IMG/VR virus record: IMGVR_UViG_3300029309_000011
Span: 11,282-60,793 of that record
DNA length: 49,512 nt
Direction: 5' to 3' (one strand)
DNA from: a virus
Shown here: positions 38,633 through 47,162 of the stretch, one piece after another
Layout of the letters: each line of letters starts with the position of its first letter
Position numbering within the stretch: the first letter of the stretch is position 1
The notes under the pieces: model-generated
Database searches by the model: none
What the model was told of the DNA's origin: nothing
What the model saw: only the letters and a program-made list of their open reading frames with translations
Position numbers and translations under genes: made by a program

Positions 38633-38974
38633 TTATGTCTGTTCTAAATAACTTACGGAAACGTCAAGAGTACTAGCACTATCAGTTCTTACTCTTAATA
38701 CATCACTAGATTCCATAATTACCTTTGATCCACTAATTAATTCCAATGAAGAGCCGGCTGGCACTGGTGCATTTTTTAAAAGAAATACATCATCTCCTGA
38801 ATTAGTAACTAAAAAAACATCAACGTCAGCACTTGCTCCAGTTTTATTAGAAACTAAAATACTTAAAAGAACTAATGTTGCAGAAGCACCTGCCGATACG
38901 ACATTTGCATTAGTGCTGGTATGTGCATCAGTTACACAACTTGATTTTGTATTGACTTTGAAGGTGTTTGCCAT
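38633..38974 (-). CDS. Virion structural protein (113 aa)
   Basis: A beta-rich small protein (ATLVLLSILVSNKTGASADV, SGSKVIMESSDVLRVRTDSA) with an N-terminal Asn/Ser tail. It has the composition of cyanophage neck or tail proteins of ~110 residues. It ends one base before the chaperone gene, and overlaps none. Exact position in the virion is unknown. Confidence 0.6.
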   Translation of the reverse strand: MANTFKVNTKSSCVTDAHTSTNANVVSAGASATLVLLSILVSNKTGASADVDVFLVTNSGDDVFLLKNAPVPAGSSLELISGSKVIMESSDVLRVRTDSASTLDVSVSYLEQT

Positions 38975-38975
38975 A

Positions 38976-39380
38976 TTATCCTAAAGCAATAATTAGTGCT
39001 AAGTTTTCTTCAGAGGTGACATCACCAGTAATTGATAATTGTCCATTTATCTGGACATTACCTGTAAAGGTCGCAGCTCCATTAGAATCTATTGTAAGAC
39101 GACTAGACCCACCAGTAACCAAAGCTATTTCATCATTAGCCGGACTTATTATGCCTGTATTAGGATCTCCAGCAAATTTTAAAGCACAGTTAGTAGTAGA
39201 ACCTCTCTCTAATTGAGAATTAGAAGCATCCTGTCTTAATAAAGGAAAACCTCCAGTTGTTGATGCGTCATGTACTATAACAGTTTTTATAGAGGTATCT
39301 ACAGTTACTTCTCCATCAGCACCTATAAAATTATTGTGCTGAGCTGTTGTTCCTCTTCTAAATTGAACTTGAGTTGCCAT
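38976..39380 (-). CDS. Fibre protein with Mtd-like N-terminal domain (134 aa)
   Basis: The start VQFRRGTTAQHNNFIGADGE then VTVDTSIKTVIVHDASTTGG matches the domain found at the N-terminus of phage hyaluronidase-like and major tropism determinant-type proteins (RRGTTAEH...GAEGEITVDTT...VVVHDG). The C-terminus is a short fibre stem (FTGNVQINGQLSITGDVTSE). It could be a collar or whisker part. Similar modules occur in the gene at 42128-42562. Confidence 0.75.
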   Translation of the reverse strand: MATQVQFRRGTTAQHNNFIGADGEVTVDTSIKTVIVHDASTTGGFPLLRQDASNSQLERGSTTNCALKFAGDPNTGIISPANDEIALVTGGSSRLTIDSNGAATFTGNVQINGQLSITGDVTSEENLALIIALG

Positions 39381-39384
39381 AATA

Positions 39385-40779
39385 CTATCCTAACGCCACT
39401 GCTATTGCGGTCGCAAAACTTTCAGTGCTTATTGTCCCATTACTGTCAGGAACAGTCATGGTTCTTGTTGTACTTCCTGTTATTCCAGAGCATTCAAAAG
39501 CTAATTTTTTGCTTGAATCGCTATTGTCAGTAACTCTAAAAACATTATCCGCAAACTCAGTCGATCCTCCTCCGACTAAAGCAATTGTTCCGTCCTGATC
39601 AGGTATTGTTAATGTCCTTGTTGTACTACCTGTAATGCCAGAGCAATCAAGTGCAACTATTTTTGTATTATCACTATTATTTCTAACTCTAAATCCACTG
39701 TCATTTGTCACTACAGCTGTTGAAGTTATTGAAGCTAATCCAGTAAATGTAGTTTGACTTGATCCTAATGCAATAGAAGAACTTCCAATAGTAATAGTAC
39801 TATTTGCAAGATTATTATTTGCAATTGATGAGGCAGTTGTCAATACTGTTCCTGTTTCTGCCGGTAAAGTTATTGTTACATCAGCTGTGGAGGCCGGTCC
39901 TACTAATGTGGCTGAATTAGTTCCATTATCTGTATCTTCCTTGAAAATTATGCTGCCAGCAGAAGTAGAAGATCCAGTTAAAGTTGGGGCAGTCAGACTT
40001 TTATTTGTTAAAGTTTCAGAACCAGCTAATGTAGCAAACGAATTATCAGTTAATGCAGTATTAAATTCTGCAGTTGTGCCAGATATTGTGTTAGAGCCAA
40101 GAGCTAATGTTTTATTTGTAAGCGTAACAGAGTTTGATAAAGTTACTGGATAAACAATATCGCTAGTTAATGCAACAGTACCAGTAGTGTTAGGTAAAGT
40201 TATGGTTTTATCTCCGCCTGATGCATCAGCTGCTGTTAATATTATTTCGTCAGTATCCGCACTTGACCCTTCAAAAGTTATATTTCCACCAGCTATAGAA
40301 ATAGCATTTGCAGCGTCTGCTACTCCAGAAACTAAAGTAGTTGCAGTCAGAGTGGTAGAAGTAAGAGCAGATAAACCTGCAATAGTTGTTGCAGTAGCTC
40401 CTAAATTAATGGAAGTACTTCCTACTGTTAAAGATGAATTTGCTAATTGAGCATTAGGTATTGCACTTGTTCCTAGTTCACCAGTACCAAAATTATAAGT
40501 AAGTCCTGATCCAGATGCTACACTTATATGTGCTCTGGCTTCAGATGCAGAAGGTCCTGTATATGTAATTACTCCTGTTGAATTGTCATATGAAAGACTA
40601 CCATCTCCCCCAGAATCAGTCACAGAAACAGCAGCTCTTGATCTTGTATCAGTGTAATAAAGATTAGTATTCTCAGTTAAATCTGCAGTTGTATTGCCAG
40701 CAAAATCTAGTTTATCAGAAGATGAATCTAACTCCTCAAAAAGCCCTGAAACAAGCACTAATGATTTTCTAGTTGCCAT
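39385..40779 (-). CDS. Long tail fibre-like protein (464 aa)
   Basis: Ser/Thr/Ala-rich, low complexity, with repeated blocks such as FECSGITGSTTRTMTVPDSNG and LDCSGITGSTTRTLTIPDQD (two tandem near-identical ~60-residue units near the C-terminus) and TLTNKSLTAPTLTG-type stem repeats. This is typical for trimeric fibre shafts. Upstream minus-strand motif TATATCTAGATTAG (about 40782-40795 on plus) resembles the fibre promoter motif. No enzymatic part. Confidence 0.75.
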   Translation of the reverse strand: MATRKSLVLVSGLFEELDSSSDKLDFAGNTTADLTENTNLYYTDTRSRAAVSVTDSGGDGSLSYDNSTGVITYTGPSASEARAHISVASGSGLTYNFGTGELGTSAIPNAQLANSSLTVGSTSINLGATATTIAGLSALTSTTLTATTLVSGVADAANAISIAGGNITFEGSSADTDEIILTAADASGGDKTITLPNTTGTVALTSDIVYPVTLSNSVTLTNKTLALGSNTISGTTAEFNTALTDNSFATLAGSETLTNKSLTAPTLTGSSTSAGSIIFKEDTDNGTNSATLVGPASTADVTITLPAETGTVLTTASSIANNNLANSTITIGSSSIALGSSQTTFTGLASITSTAVVTNDSGFRVRNNSDNTKIVALDCSGITGSTTRTLTIPDQDGTIALVGGGSTEFADNVFRVTDNSDSSKKLAFECSGITGSTTRTMTVPDSNGTISTESFATAIAVALG

Positions 40780-40845
40780 CTTATATCTAGATTAGATTCT
40801 TGTTCAAAAGAACTTATTTATATTTATTTTAATCCCACTAAATTG

Positions 40846-41298
40846 TTAACTTAATTCAACAGGTGGTTCTGTCTTTACTATCAATGAAGCAGTAGTAGCA
40901 GCTTGTCCTACTCTTGTAACATAATGTCCTGAGTTTACTGGAGGATTTTTTGTTATTGATCCTGCAGAATTAGCTGATAAAAAATATTTTTTCCCAGCTT
41001 CTAATGGTGCTATTGGAGTAACTCCTTCTACAATACAACGGACTAAGTTACCTGCAGACGTAGTTGTTTCCACAAAACCAACTACTCTTGCTTTATCTTG
41101 GGTATCATTTGCTATTGCTTTTCCTAATTTTCCGTCACTAGCTCTTGAGAAAACAGCATCACCTTGAACTAAATTTTCAAAAGCCTCCGCTTCAAATCCA
41201 TTTACTTTATTAGTAATTTGTCCTGGGTAATTTGTTTTTAAATCTATTAATGCTTCAGTAAAACCTTGAGCATTAGGAGGATAAGGTTGATAAGACAT
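40846..41298 (-). CDS. Structural protein, paralogue pair member 1 (150 aa)
   Basis: Shares with the next gene: a start of short YxPN motif, then L-x-D-L-K, F-E-A-E-A-F-E-N-L-V-Q-G-D-A, R-x-S-D-G-x-x-G-K-A, V-G-F, G-x-x-Y-F-L-S-A-N-S-A-G-S-I-T and a C-terminal EPPVELS. The repeating beta pattern resembles DUF2190-type trimeric decoration proteins. It overlaps its paralogue by one base (TAATG). Confidence 0.7.
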   Translation of the reverse strand: MSYQPYPPNAQGFTEALIDLKTNYPGQITNKVNGFEAEAFENLVQGDAVFSRASDGKLGKAIANDTQDKARVVGFVETTTSAGNLVRCIVEGVTPIAPLEAGKKYFLSANSAGSITKNPPVNSGHYVTRVGQAATTASLIVKTEPPVELS

Positions 41299-41828
41299 TA
41301 ACTTAATTTAACTGGTGGTTCAATTTGAATAGACAATAGAGTTGTACTTGCAGCTTCACCTATTCTCACGACTGCTTGACCTGCAGATGAAGGAGGAGTT
41401 GCAGTTATTGTCCCAGCTGTTGTAGGAGATAAAAAGAATAAATCACCTGCGTTTAAACCTGAAATCTCTTTCAGACCGGCTACGACAACTTGTACACTTT
41501 CATTTGCTAAACAAGAAAGATTTGCAAATCCAATTACAAATGCATTTTCTACACTTCCGTCTGCAGCACTAGCTTTTCCTACTTGACCATCACTGGTTCT
41601 CATATATAAAGCATCACCTTCCGCTATATCTTCAAAAGCAATAGCATTAAAGGTCACTTTGGCCGGAGCAAATGTTGTAAATCCTTCTTTCAAATCAATT
41701 ACTGCATCCACTAATCCTCTGTAATTAGGATCGTATGGTTCACGAGTCATATTAACACTATTAGCTACCATCAAATCTCTTAATACAGAGATAGCTCCTT
41801 GTATATTTGGTTCGTATCCTGTTGCCAT
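41298..41828 (-). CDS. Structural protein, paralogue pair member 2 (176 aa)
   Basis: Similar to member 1 over ~130 residues: AIAFEDIAEGDALYMRTSDG, QVGKASAADGSV, AGDLFFLSPTTAGTITATPP, GEAASTTLLSIQIEPPVKLS. A longer N-terminal part (EPNIQGAISVLRDLMVANSV) carries a short repeat of EP-x-x-x-x-Y/x. Likely a head or tail surface protein made from a duplication. Confidence 0.7.
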   Translation of the reverse strand: MATGYEPNIQGAISVLRDLMVANSVNMTREPYDPNYRGLVDAVIDLKEGFTTFAPAKVTFNAIAFEDIAEGDALYMRTSDGQVGKASAADGSVENAFVIGFANLSCLANESVQVVVAGLKEISGLNAGDLFFLSPTTAGTITATPPSSAGQAVVRIGEAASTTLLSIQIEPPVKLS

Positions 41829-41882
41829 GTTAATTATATATAATTATCTATTTTAAACTGTGCCTACCATTATAATAAAAGT
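41829..41882. promoter_or_regulatory. Divergent promoter region
   Basis: On plus, TATAAT at 41871-41876 ends 6 nt before the ATG at 41883, predicting a leaderless or very short-leader transcript. On minus, AAAATAGATAATTAT (plus 41843-41857) resembles the fibre-gene motif. Confidence 0.4.
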
Positions 41883-42131
41883 ATGGAACCTCAAGTTATA
41901 GCTGCTATTATTTCAGGAAGTATTGGAGCTTTTGCTGGTATATCAAGGGCTTTAGGGAATTTTAATAAAAAAATAGATAGAAAATTTGATCGAATACAAA
42001 GAGAAGTTGATGACTTAAAAAACAGTGTAATTCACGATTACGTCTTAAAAGAGGATTTTTTACGAGAAATGCAAGGTGTACATACTAAATTAGATAGAAT
42101 TTTAGATCATTTATTAAATCATACTAATTAA
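41883..42131 (+). CDS. Small membrane-anchored coiled-coil protein (82 aa)
   Basis: N-terminal hydrophobic part (VIAAIISGSIGAFAGISRAL) then a charged helix with heptads (IDRKFDRIQREVDDLKNSVI) and the end EDFLREMQGVHTKLDRILDH. The only plus-strand gene in the structural block from 28547 on. I recognise this layout from several marine cyanophages, without a function. TATAAT is 6 nt from its start. Its end overlaps the convergent gene by 4 nt. Confidence 0.7.
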   Translation: MEPQVIAAIISGSIGAFAGISRALGNFNKKIDRKFDRIQREVDDLKNSVIHDYVLKEDFLREMQGVHTKLDRILDHLLNHTN

Positions 42132-42562
42132 ACATTAACCCAAGCAGAACTAGAAGCTAAATATATTTTCAATACACCACTACCACCTCCAGATGTGTCC
42201 CAATGTAATTGACCATCAATTGGATTAGCTGGTTGTCCAGACGAAACAGATGCTACTGCTTTTACCGTTTGAAATGATGTTCCATCAAAAATTTTTAATA
42301 TATGAGTGCTTACTGTATCTAACCAAGTTTCACCTTTACTTAAAGATGTAAAACCGGCACCAGAGGTATTTGGAGCTGTGCTACCTATATGTACAGGACC
42401 AACTTTTATTAATCCTGTATTTGGAGAAGCTGTATTATCAGCAAAAAATAATCCTGGGCTAACACTATTATTATTTAGAGCTAACTCTCCCTCTCCTAAT
42501 CTGATAGGAAAAGGTCGGTCATTAACTGTACTTGATCTTCTTGTTTGAATTTGTACTGCCAT
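42128..42562 (-). CDS. Mtd-like head or collar protein (144 aa)
   Basis: Starts MAVQIQTRRSSTVNDRPFPI, with RLGEGELALNNNSVSPGLF then FADNTASPNTGLIKVGPVHI. This resembles the RRG-x-x-x-x-x-x-P-x-x-L-x-x-GE-x-x-x-N domain of phage fibre and collar proteins. The C-terminus, ELHWDT-type (GQLHWDTSGGGSGVLKIYL), is a small stem. It is probably virion-associated. Confidence 0.65.
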   Translation of the reverse strand: MAVQIQTRRSSTVNDRPFPIRLGEGELALNNNSVSPGLFFADNTASPNTGLIKVGPVHIGSTAPNTSGAGFTSLSKGETWLDTVSTHILKIFDGTSFQTVKAVASVSSGQPANPIDGQLHWDTSGGGSGVLKIYLASSSAWVNV

Positions 42563-42564
42563 AA

Positions 42565-44841
42565 TTAAACATCTGTATTTAAATACAATCCTGCATCTAC
42601 TACTGTATCTTGAGCAGTCTCAGGATCATAAGTGCTGGCATCAAGATTACTAGTGTTAATAGCAGAATCAACTAATTCACCATTTATATAAGCACCTGAA
42701 TCTATCAATCCCGATTCGAAAATGTTAGTAAATTCCGTAAGTGGTTTATTTATAATCCCAAATTTTATGTCATCAAGTACAGTCGGAGATTTATTAAAGA
42801 GTTTATTAACCATCGCTATCATTCTATTTGTTGTATTTAAAGAAAGTCCAGATCTATCCAATCCACCCTGTGAATCACGTTTTAAGCTGTCTGTCAAAGT
42901 CATTGCTACAACGGATGGATCAAAATTCGCAACTTTTTGTTTATTATTAAAATTACCAATAATTTCTTTATTTCCTTCCCACTTAGTAGTTCGATTATAT
43001 AAAGCAAATATCTCTGCAGATTCTTTAAGTTTTTCTTGTTCTTTTTTCCAATTTCTTTCCCATGTCTCAAGACCTTTACCTATAGGTTTATCACTAGGTT
43101 CTAATAACCATGCTCCAACATATTCATGTTTTTTTAAGTTCTCTACAGTCACATAACCACTAGTTGTTTCATCAAATGGATAGACTACAACAAAACTATT
43201 CAGACTAGGAACATCTGTTATTGTATACTCTCCTGAAATAGCGTTTCCACTTGTAAAATTTAATTGAATTTTATCGTTTTTATTTAAATTATGATTATTA
43301 AAATCTACAGTTATATTTACTCCAGATTGAGAATATTTTGCGGCTAATTTCAAAGGCTCATTACCTTCATCATGCACTAAAGACCACATTGCTGCGTAAA
43401 TATGTTTACACCAACGGAGTTGATAATATTGTAAATTTTGAAAAGAATCTTCTTTTTTATCTTCGTATTCTGGTAATTCGTAAAAATTATTTACAGTTAC
43501 ATATCCTAAATCTCTAAAAGTACCAGGAATATCTCTCTCATTACTAAGAGTTCCGTCTGGTTGTAAAACATTCCCCGGTTTGGTATCTCTAATTGGGGTT
43601 ACGGGAAATCTGGAAGTATTAGATTGCTTAAATAAATCATAACTGTCTCTCCTTGAAAAGTCTTGACAAGAACAATTCCATCTTAATTCTGTTGTTAAGA
43701 ATCTACCTACTGCAAAACCTCTATGAGCTGGAACAGTAGTTTTAGCTACTGTATCTATAGTTTTTGCTCCATAACTATCTTTTTTTTGAAAAATAATTTC
43801 GTTAGTATTTACATCAGATCCAGTAACCGTATATCCTACATAGTCGTCATATCTAAATCCTCTCAATAATCTACTTAAAATAAGATTTCCTGAAGTAGAT
43901 CCACTTGTTATTGTAGTAATTTTAAATTCAGTTGTTGAAGTAACTTCTATTGTATATCTTCCAGAAAGAACATTACCAGTACTTACATCTAAAAATACTT
44001 TGTTACCTGTAGATAAGCCGTGGACTGAATTACAAGTAACAGTAACATCAGAACCAGATCGTATATATGTTGAAGGAATGCCTGGATCTTTTTCTATTAT
44101 TCGATCTGCCATTCTTTCACCAGTAAGAAATGCAACTTCTGTAGGCAAATTTCTTAATTTAACTCTTACAAATCTCCATCTAGTGTCGTTAAATGCTGTG
44201 GAATTATGGTAAATAATATTACCTGAAGTTGTTAAAGAATTTGTTGCTGTAAGAGTAAATGTATTTTGTGTCTTGCTTACAATTTGTAAAGTTTCATCAA
44301 CTGCATTTCCGCTAGATATATCTAAAAAAACCTCGTCACCGGGAAATAAACCATGCTCAGTTTTGGTTACAATCAAAGTATTTCCATTTTGCTGATAAGT
44401 GGCCTCTACTGAAGGTGCCAAGTATCTTACAGCAAGAATTGGTAAGCCAAAATCGTAAAAACTAAAACCATCTGTATCCCGCATCCCACAGACATGTTCA
44501 CCTAATTCTTTATTTTTAGAAGGAAATGTAAATATTCTGGCAGGAATAAAAACACCTGGAAACTGTTGAAATGTAAAAAATAATCTATAATCTCCTCTTT
44601 TATCTCTTTCTTTTGAAGTTGATCCTAATATAGTTTGCATCATTACATATAATTCATAACCTCTTCTCCATCTAGTCCATAAAGAATCTTGATTATAAAA
44701 TTTTACTTCACTCTCAAACTCATAACCATCAGCCCCTCTTGGATAAATACTTGGCTGTTTTGGTTTATTATCAAAATTTTTAAATTTTTTGTTAAAATCG
44801 AAATTTGATGATTTTCCAAAATCTTTTATTTCGAATGCCAC
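42565..44841 (-). CDS. Large virion structural protein with SWIM-like zinc motif (758 aa)
   Basis: Three Ig-like repeats (about 150-212, 262-322, 505-567) share ...HGLFPGDEVFLDISSGNA-type strands: KVFLDVSTGN, IQLNFTSGNAISGEYTI. Between them lies CSCQDF (C390, C392) and later RWCKHIYAAMWSL (C478, H480): a CxC...CxH SWIM-like zinc site, unusual for a capsid or tail protein. The N-terminus has RWRRGYELYVMMQT. The best fit is a tail or baseplate protein. Related Ig-like repeats occur in the gene at 45391-46182. It overlaps no neighbour. Confidence 0.7.
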   Translation of the reverse strand: MAFEIKDFGKSSNFDFNKKFKNFDNKPKQPSIYPRGADGYEFESEVKFYNQDSLWTRWRRGYELYVMMQTILGSTSKERDKRGDYRLFFTFQQFPGVFIPARIFTFPSKNKELGEHVCGMRDTDGFSFYDFGLPILAVRYLAPSVEATYQQNGNTLIVTKTEHGLFPGDEVFLDISSGNAVDETLQIVSKTQNTFTLTATNSLTTSGNIIYHNSTAFNDTRWRFVRVKLRNLPTEVAFLTGERMADRIIEKDPGIPSTYIRSGSDVTVTCNSVHGLSTGNKVFLDVSTGNVLSGRYTIEVTSTTEFKITTITSGSTSGNLILSRLLRGFRYDDYVGYTVTGSDVNTNEIIFQKKDSYGAKTIDTVAKTTVPAHRGFAVGRFLTTELRWNCSCQDFSRRDSYDLFKQSNTSRFPVTPIRDTKPGNVLQPDGTLSNERDIPGTFRDLGYVTVNNFYELPEYEDKKEDSFQNLQYYQLRWCKHIYAAMWSLVHDEGNEPLKLAAKYSQSGVNITVDFNNHNLNKNDKIQLNFTSGNAISGEYTITDVPSLNSFVVVYPFDETTSGYVTVENLKKHEYVGAWLLEPSDKPIGKGLETWERNWKKEQEKLKESAEIFALYNRTTKWEGNKEIIGNFNNKQKVANFDPSVVAMTLTDSLKRDSQGGLDRSGLSLNTTNRMIAMVNKLFNKSPTVLDDIKFGIINKPLTEFTNIFESGLIDSGAYINGELVDSAINTSNLDASTYDPETAQDTVVDAGLYLNTDV

Positions 44842-44845
44842 TATT

Positions 44846-45388
44846 TTAAAATCTCAAATTTACATTAGCATTAGCTCCATAATTACCATGACTACCTCCA
44901 TGAACATTAAAATTAAATGGTCCTCTTTTATATTCACCCATAATATCTAAGGTAGTAGGCCCTTGAAATCTTTTGTCTACATTGACTGATCCAGACAAAC
45001 CTTTATCTGGATTCCCAAAAGTTTTTTGTGCTCCAAAACCTCCAAGATCTAAAGATGTATTTACGCCAGAGTTAATTTTCCTTAACATTTTCTTAAATGA
45101 ATTGTTTTTTTCAGGATTATATGGCATTTTCTGAAAATATGTATCATCATTTTCAGGATCATACGGCATTGTTTCTATACCTAAATTATCCTCTTCAGGT
45201 CTGTAAATTAAATTTTTAACTTTCGCAAAGGCTTTGTTGAGAAGTTGATCTTTTATTTTATTAAATTGTTCTTTTTCCGGATCAAACGCCCCTTCATTAT
45301 AGGCTTGTCTAAATAGTTCTGTAAAACCTTGTAATGGACCTCCAACTTGTCTACTAGTGGCTATTTTTTCTCCAAAAAAATCTTCCAT
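44846..45388 (-). CDS. Virion-associated protein (180 aa)
   Basis: N-terminal acidic helical half (QAYNEGAFDPEKEQFNKIKD) with two copies of MPYDPENDD/MPYNPEKNN, then a beta-rich Gly/Asn C-terminal part ending GPFNFNVHGGSHGNYGANAN then VNLRF. The terminal aromatic resembles an outer-membrane barrel signal but no signal peptide is present. Located between the two largest structural genes, suggesting an internal virion or ejection protein. Confidence 0.55.
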   Translation of the reverse strand: MEDFFGEKIATSRQVGGPLQGFTELFRQAYNEGAFDPEKEQFNKIKDQLLNKAFAKVKNLIYRPEEDNLGIETMPYDPENDDTYFQKMPYNPEKNNSFKKMLRKINSGVNTSLDLGGFGAQKTFGNPDKGLSGSVNVDKRFQGPTTLDIMGEYKRGPFNFNVHGGSHGNYGANANVNLRF

Positions 45389-45390
45389 TT

Positions 45391-46182
45391 TTAGTAGAAA
45401 CCTCCCTGCACATTACAGTAAAAACCATTAGTCAAAGCAGTTGCCCCACTTGCTGCTACATATAAAGCCTGACCTCTTCTCAGCATCAAACCTCTTTGTT
45501 TTGGTGCTATTTCATTGTTTCCAGATCCAAAATTATTTCCTGCTTGAACTGTAGGGTGATTTATAAAAGGTAATTTTTTATTTAAAGTTAAACTATATTC
45601 TTGTTGGCTACAATCAACACTAGCTACAAATAATGGAAAGAATTGATTTATATTAGTGACTGTACCGGTGCTTACAAGATAGAAACAAAAATCAGTAGGT
45701 AAAGAAACATCAACATTACCTGTTATAGTCCCTCCTACTGCAGGAATATCTACATCAAATGTTGTTGCAGTAAAGTTTGTTGTATTCTTTACTTCAAAAG
45801 TATCATCCAAAGGTACAGATCCTGAACTGTAAGTTTTAAAGTCTAAAAATACATTCTGACCAATTTCTAAATTATGTCCAGAACTTAAAGTAACTGTACA
45901 AGTTGTTCCATTAGCAGAGTAAGTACCTGTTGTAGCGGAAACGGCATCTATTGTTTGTAAAACTCTTTTTGTATATCTAAAGAATATTTCATCAACATAG
46001 GCTCCACTGATTGCAGTATCCGTCAATCCAGAGTCAACGTCAAAAATTTTAGTAGCATTACCAACCGCTGTAGGAATCAAACTGGTTAAGAAAGATTGAC
46101 CTGAAGAAACCGTGATTAATGTGGAGGCGGTTGCTGGACGATCCACCATTAATGGTTGTTTGTTTGAACTACTGCTTGACAC
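45391..46182 (-). CDS. Structural protein with Ig-like repeat (263 aa)
   Basis: Contains SSGHNLEIGQNVFLDFKTYS then DDTFEVKNTTNFTATTFDVD, the same Ig-like unit as in the 758-residue protein, plus a beta-rich end (KQRGLMLRRGQALYVAASGA). The position next to neck and head genes suggests a neck or tail-tube component. No enzymatic motif is seen. Confidence 0.7.
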   Translation of the reverse strand: MSSSSSNKQPLMVDRPATASTLITVSSGQSFLTSLIPTAVGNATKIFDVDSGLTDTAISGAYVDEIFFRYTKRVLQTIDAVSATTGTYSANGTTCTVTLSSGHNLEIGQNVFLDFKTYSSGSVPLDDTFEVKNTTNFTATTFDVDIPAVGGTITGNVDVSLPTDFCFYLVSTGTVTNINQFFPLFVASVDCSQQEYSLTLNKKLPFINHPTVQAGNNFGSGNNEIAPKQRGLMLRRGQALYVAASGATALTNGFYCNVQGGFY

Positions 46183-46213
46183 TGTTACTTTCTAAAAGAC
46201 TTAGTTTAATTAT

Positions 46214-46238
46214 ATAGGAAGGTTTTTTTCCTATTTTT
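46214..46238 (+). terminator. Intrinsic terminator in antisense direction
   Basis: ATAGGAA/TTCCTAT (7-bp stem, loop GGTTTTT), followed by six T's on the plus strand. It overlaps the stop codon of the minus-strand gene at 46231. It would stop plus-strand (antisense) transcription. Confidence 0.5.
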
Positions 46239-46398
46239 TCTCTTTTTTTTCTTTTTTACTTTTAGCATCTCTAGCTTTATCTAAAGCTTCTTTGCGTTTT
46301 TCTTTATCAGACATTTTTTCACCACTACCGTCCTCTTTCTTTTTGTTTTTATTTTTAAAATACTCAAGAAGTTGAGGAGGCATTTTGCCTTTAACCAT
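46231..46398 (-). CDS. Lys-rich small protein (55 aa)
   Basis: ATG at 46398 gives MVKGKMPPQLLEYFKNKNKK followed by an extremely Lys/Asp/Glu-rich tail. The frame extends to 46437 but would run further into the upstream gene. It overlaps that gene by 8 nt. Very charged small proteins of this type occur in virion assembly regions; function unknown. Confidence 0.65.
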   Translation of the reverse strand: MVKGKMPPQLLEYFKNKNKKKEDGSGEKMSDKEKRKEALDKARDAKSKKEKKEKK

Positions 46399-46651
46399 CA
46401 GAATTCTCCAATCTAGATACAGGTATTGATGATACAAAACGATTAGGAAGGTAATCTCCTCTAACAGTTGGGGCTCTCATATAATCCCTTTCTGCAGTAA
46501 AGATATCTAATCGTCTATCACCTGCCATTCTAATACGACCTCTACTTTGTTCAAAAGGATTTTTAGCAAGCTTTTCACCTTGCCCATAGATATCTCTATT
46601 TCTCCTTATGCCTAAAGTATATCCGAGTTGTGTTCTAGGTAAAACAGACAT
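46391..46651 (-). CDS. Small Arg-rich protein (86 aa)
   Basis: Basic (many Arg), with LGYTLGIRRNRDIYGQGEKL and RIRMAGDRRLDIFTAERDYM. No known motif. It lies between a head-completion-like gene and the Lys-rich protein gene, suggesting a minor head or tail component. Confidence 0.65.
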   Translation of the reverse strand: MSVLPRTQLGYTLGIRRNRDIYGQGEKLAKNPFEQSRGRIRMAGDRRLDIFTAERDYMRAPTVRGDYLPNRFVSSIPVSRLENSDG

Positions 46652-46657
46652 TTACAC

Positions 46658-47137
46658 TTACCTATGATTTGTTTCTAAAAACAATCGTGTCCCTACAGCT
46701 ACATCAGCTGGCCCTGGAAGAGCTTGTATAAATTCTGCACCTTCTCGGTTAAATCTGTATCTAGCTTGCTCTGGATTTCGATAATTTGGGACGTAGAGAT
46801 GCATTGCAAGTCTATCTGTTTCATAAATGTATATTTCAGTCCAAGTTTTTAAAGTTTGTCTAAAATCAGATGTTGAAACAGTACGGTCAACGTCACCAAG
46901 AATACTTTCTACTCTATTTTTTGGAATATTATCATTATTAATACTACCCGTCATATCAGTTCTTTTCTCAGCTTCATCACATCTACTCACCTGTTCAATA
47001 ATTTTACTGACCCAAAAAGAATCTTGTACATTATTTATAGCCTCTTCTAACCTAGCTTGATCACCAGCTGGTATAGAAGTAATGTTGTAACCTAGATGCC
47101 AACGTACTTTTGACTGTATAAAGGTATCGAGCTTCAT
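46658..47137 (-). CDS. Head or neck protein (159 aa)
   Basis: Helical N-terminal half (ARLEEAINNVQDSFWVSKI) and beta C-terminal half (TLKTWTEIYIYETDRLAMHL then RLFLETNHR). The size and place between the HhH gene and small Arg-rich gene fit a head completion or neck adaptor role. No specific signature, so the call is by position. Confidence 0.6.
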   Translation of the reverse strand: MKLDTFIQSKVRWHLGYNITSIPAGDQARLEEAINNVQDSFWVSKIIEQVSRCDEAEKRTDMTGSINNDNIPKNRVESILGDVDRTVSTSDFRQTLKTWTEIYIYETDRLAMHLYVPNYRNPEQARYRFNREGAEFIQALPGPADVAVGTRLFLETNHR

Positions 47138-47162
47138 TCAAACAAGTAAAATACACCTGTTA

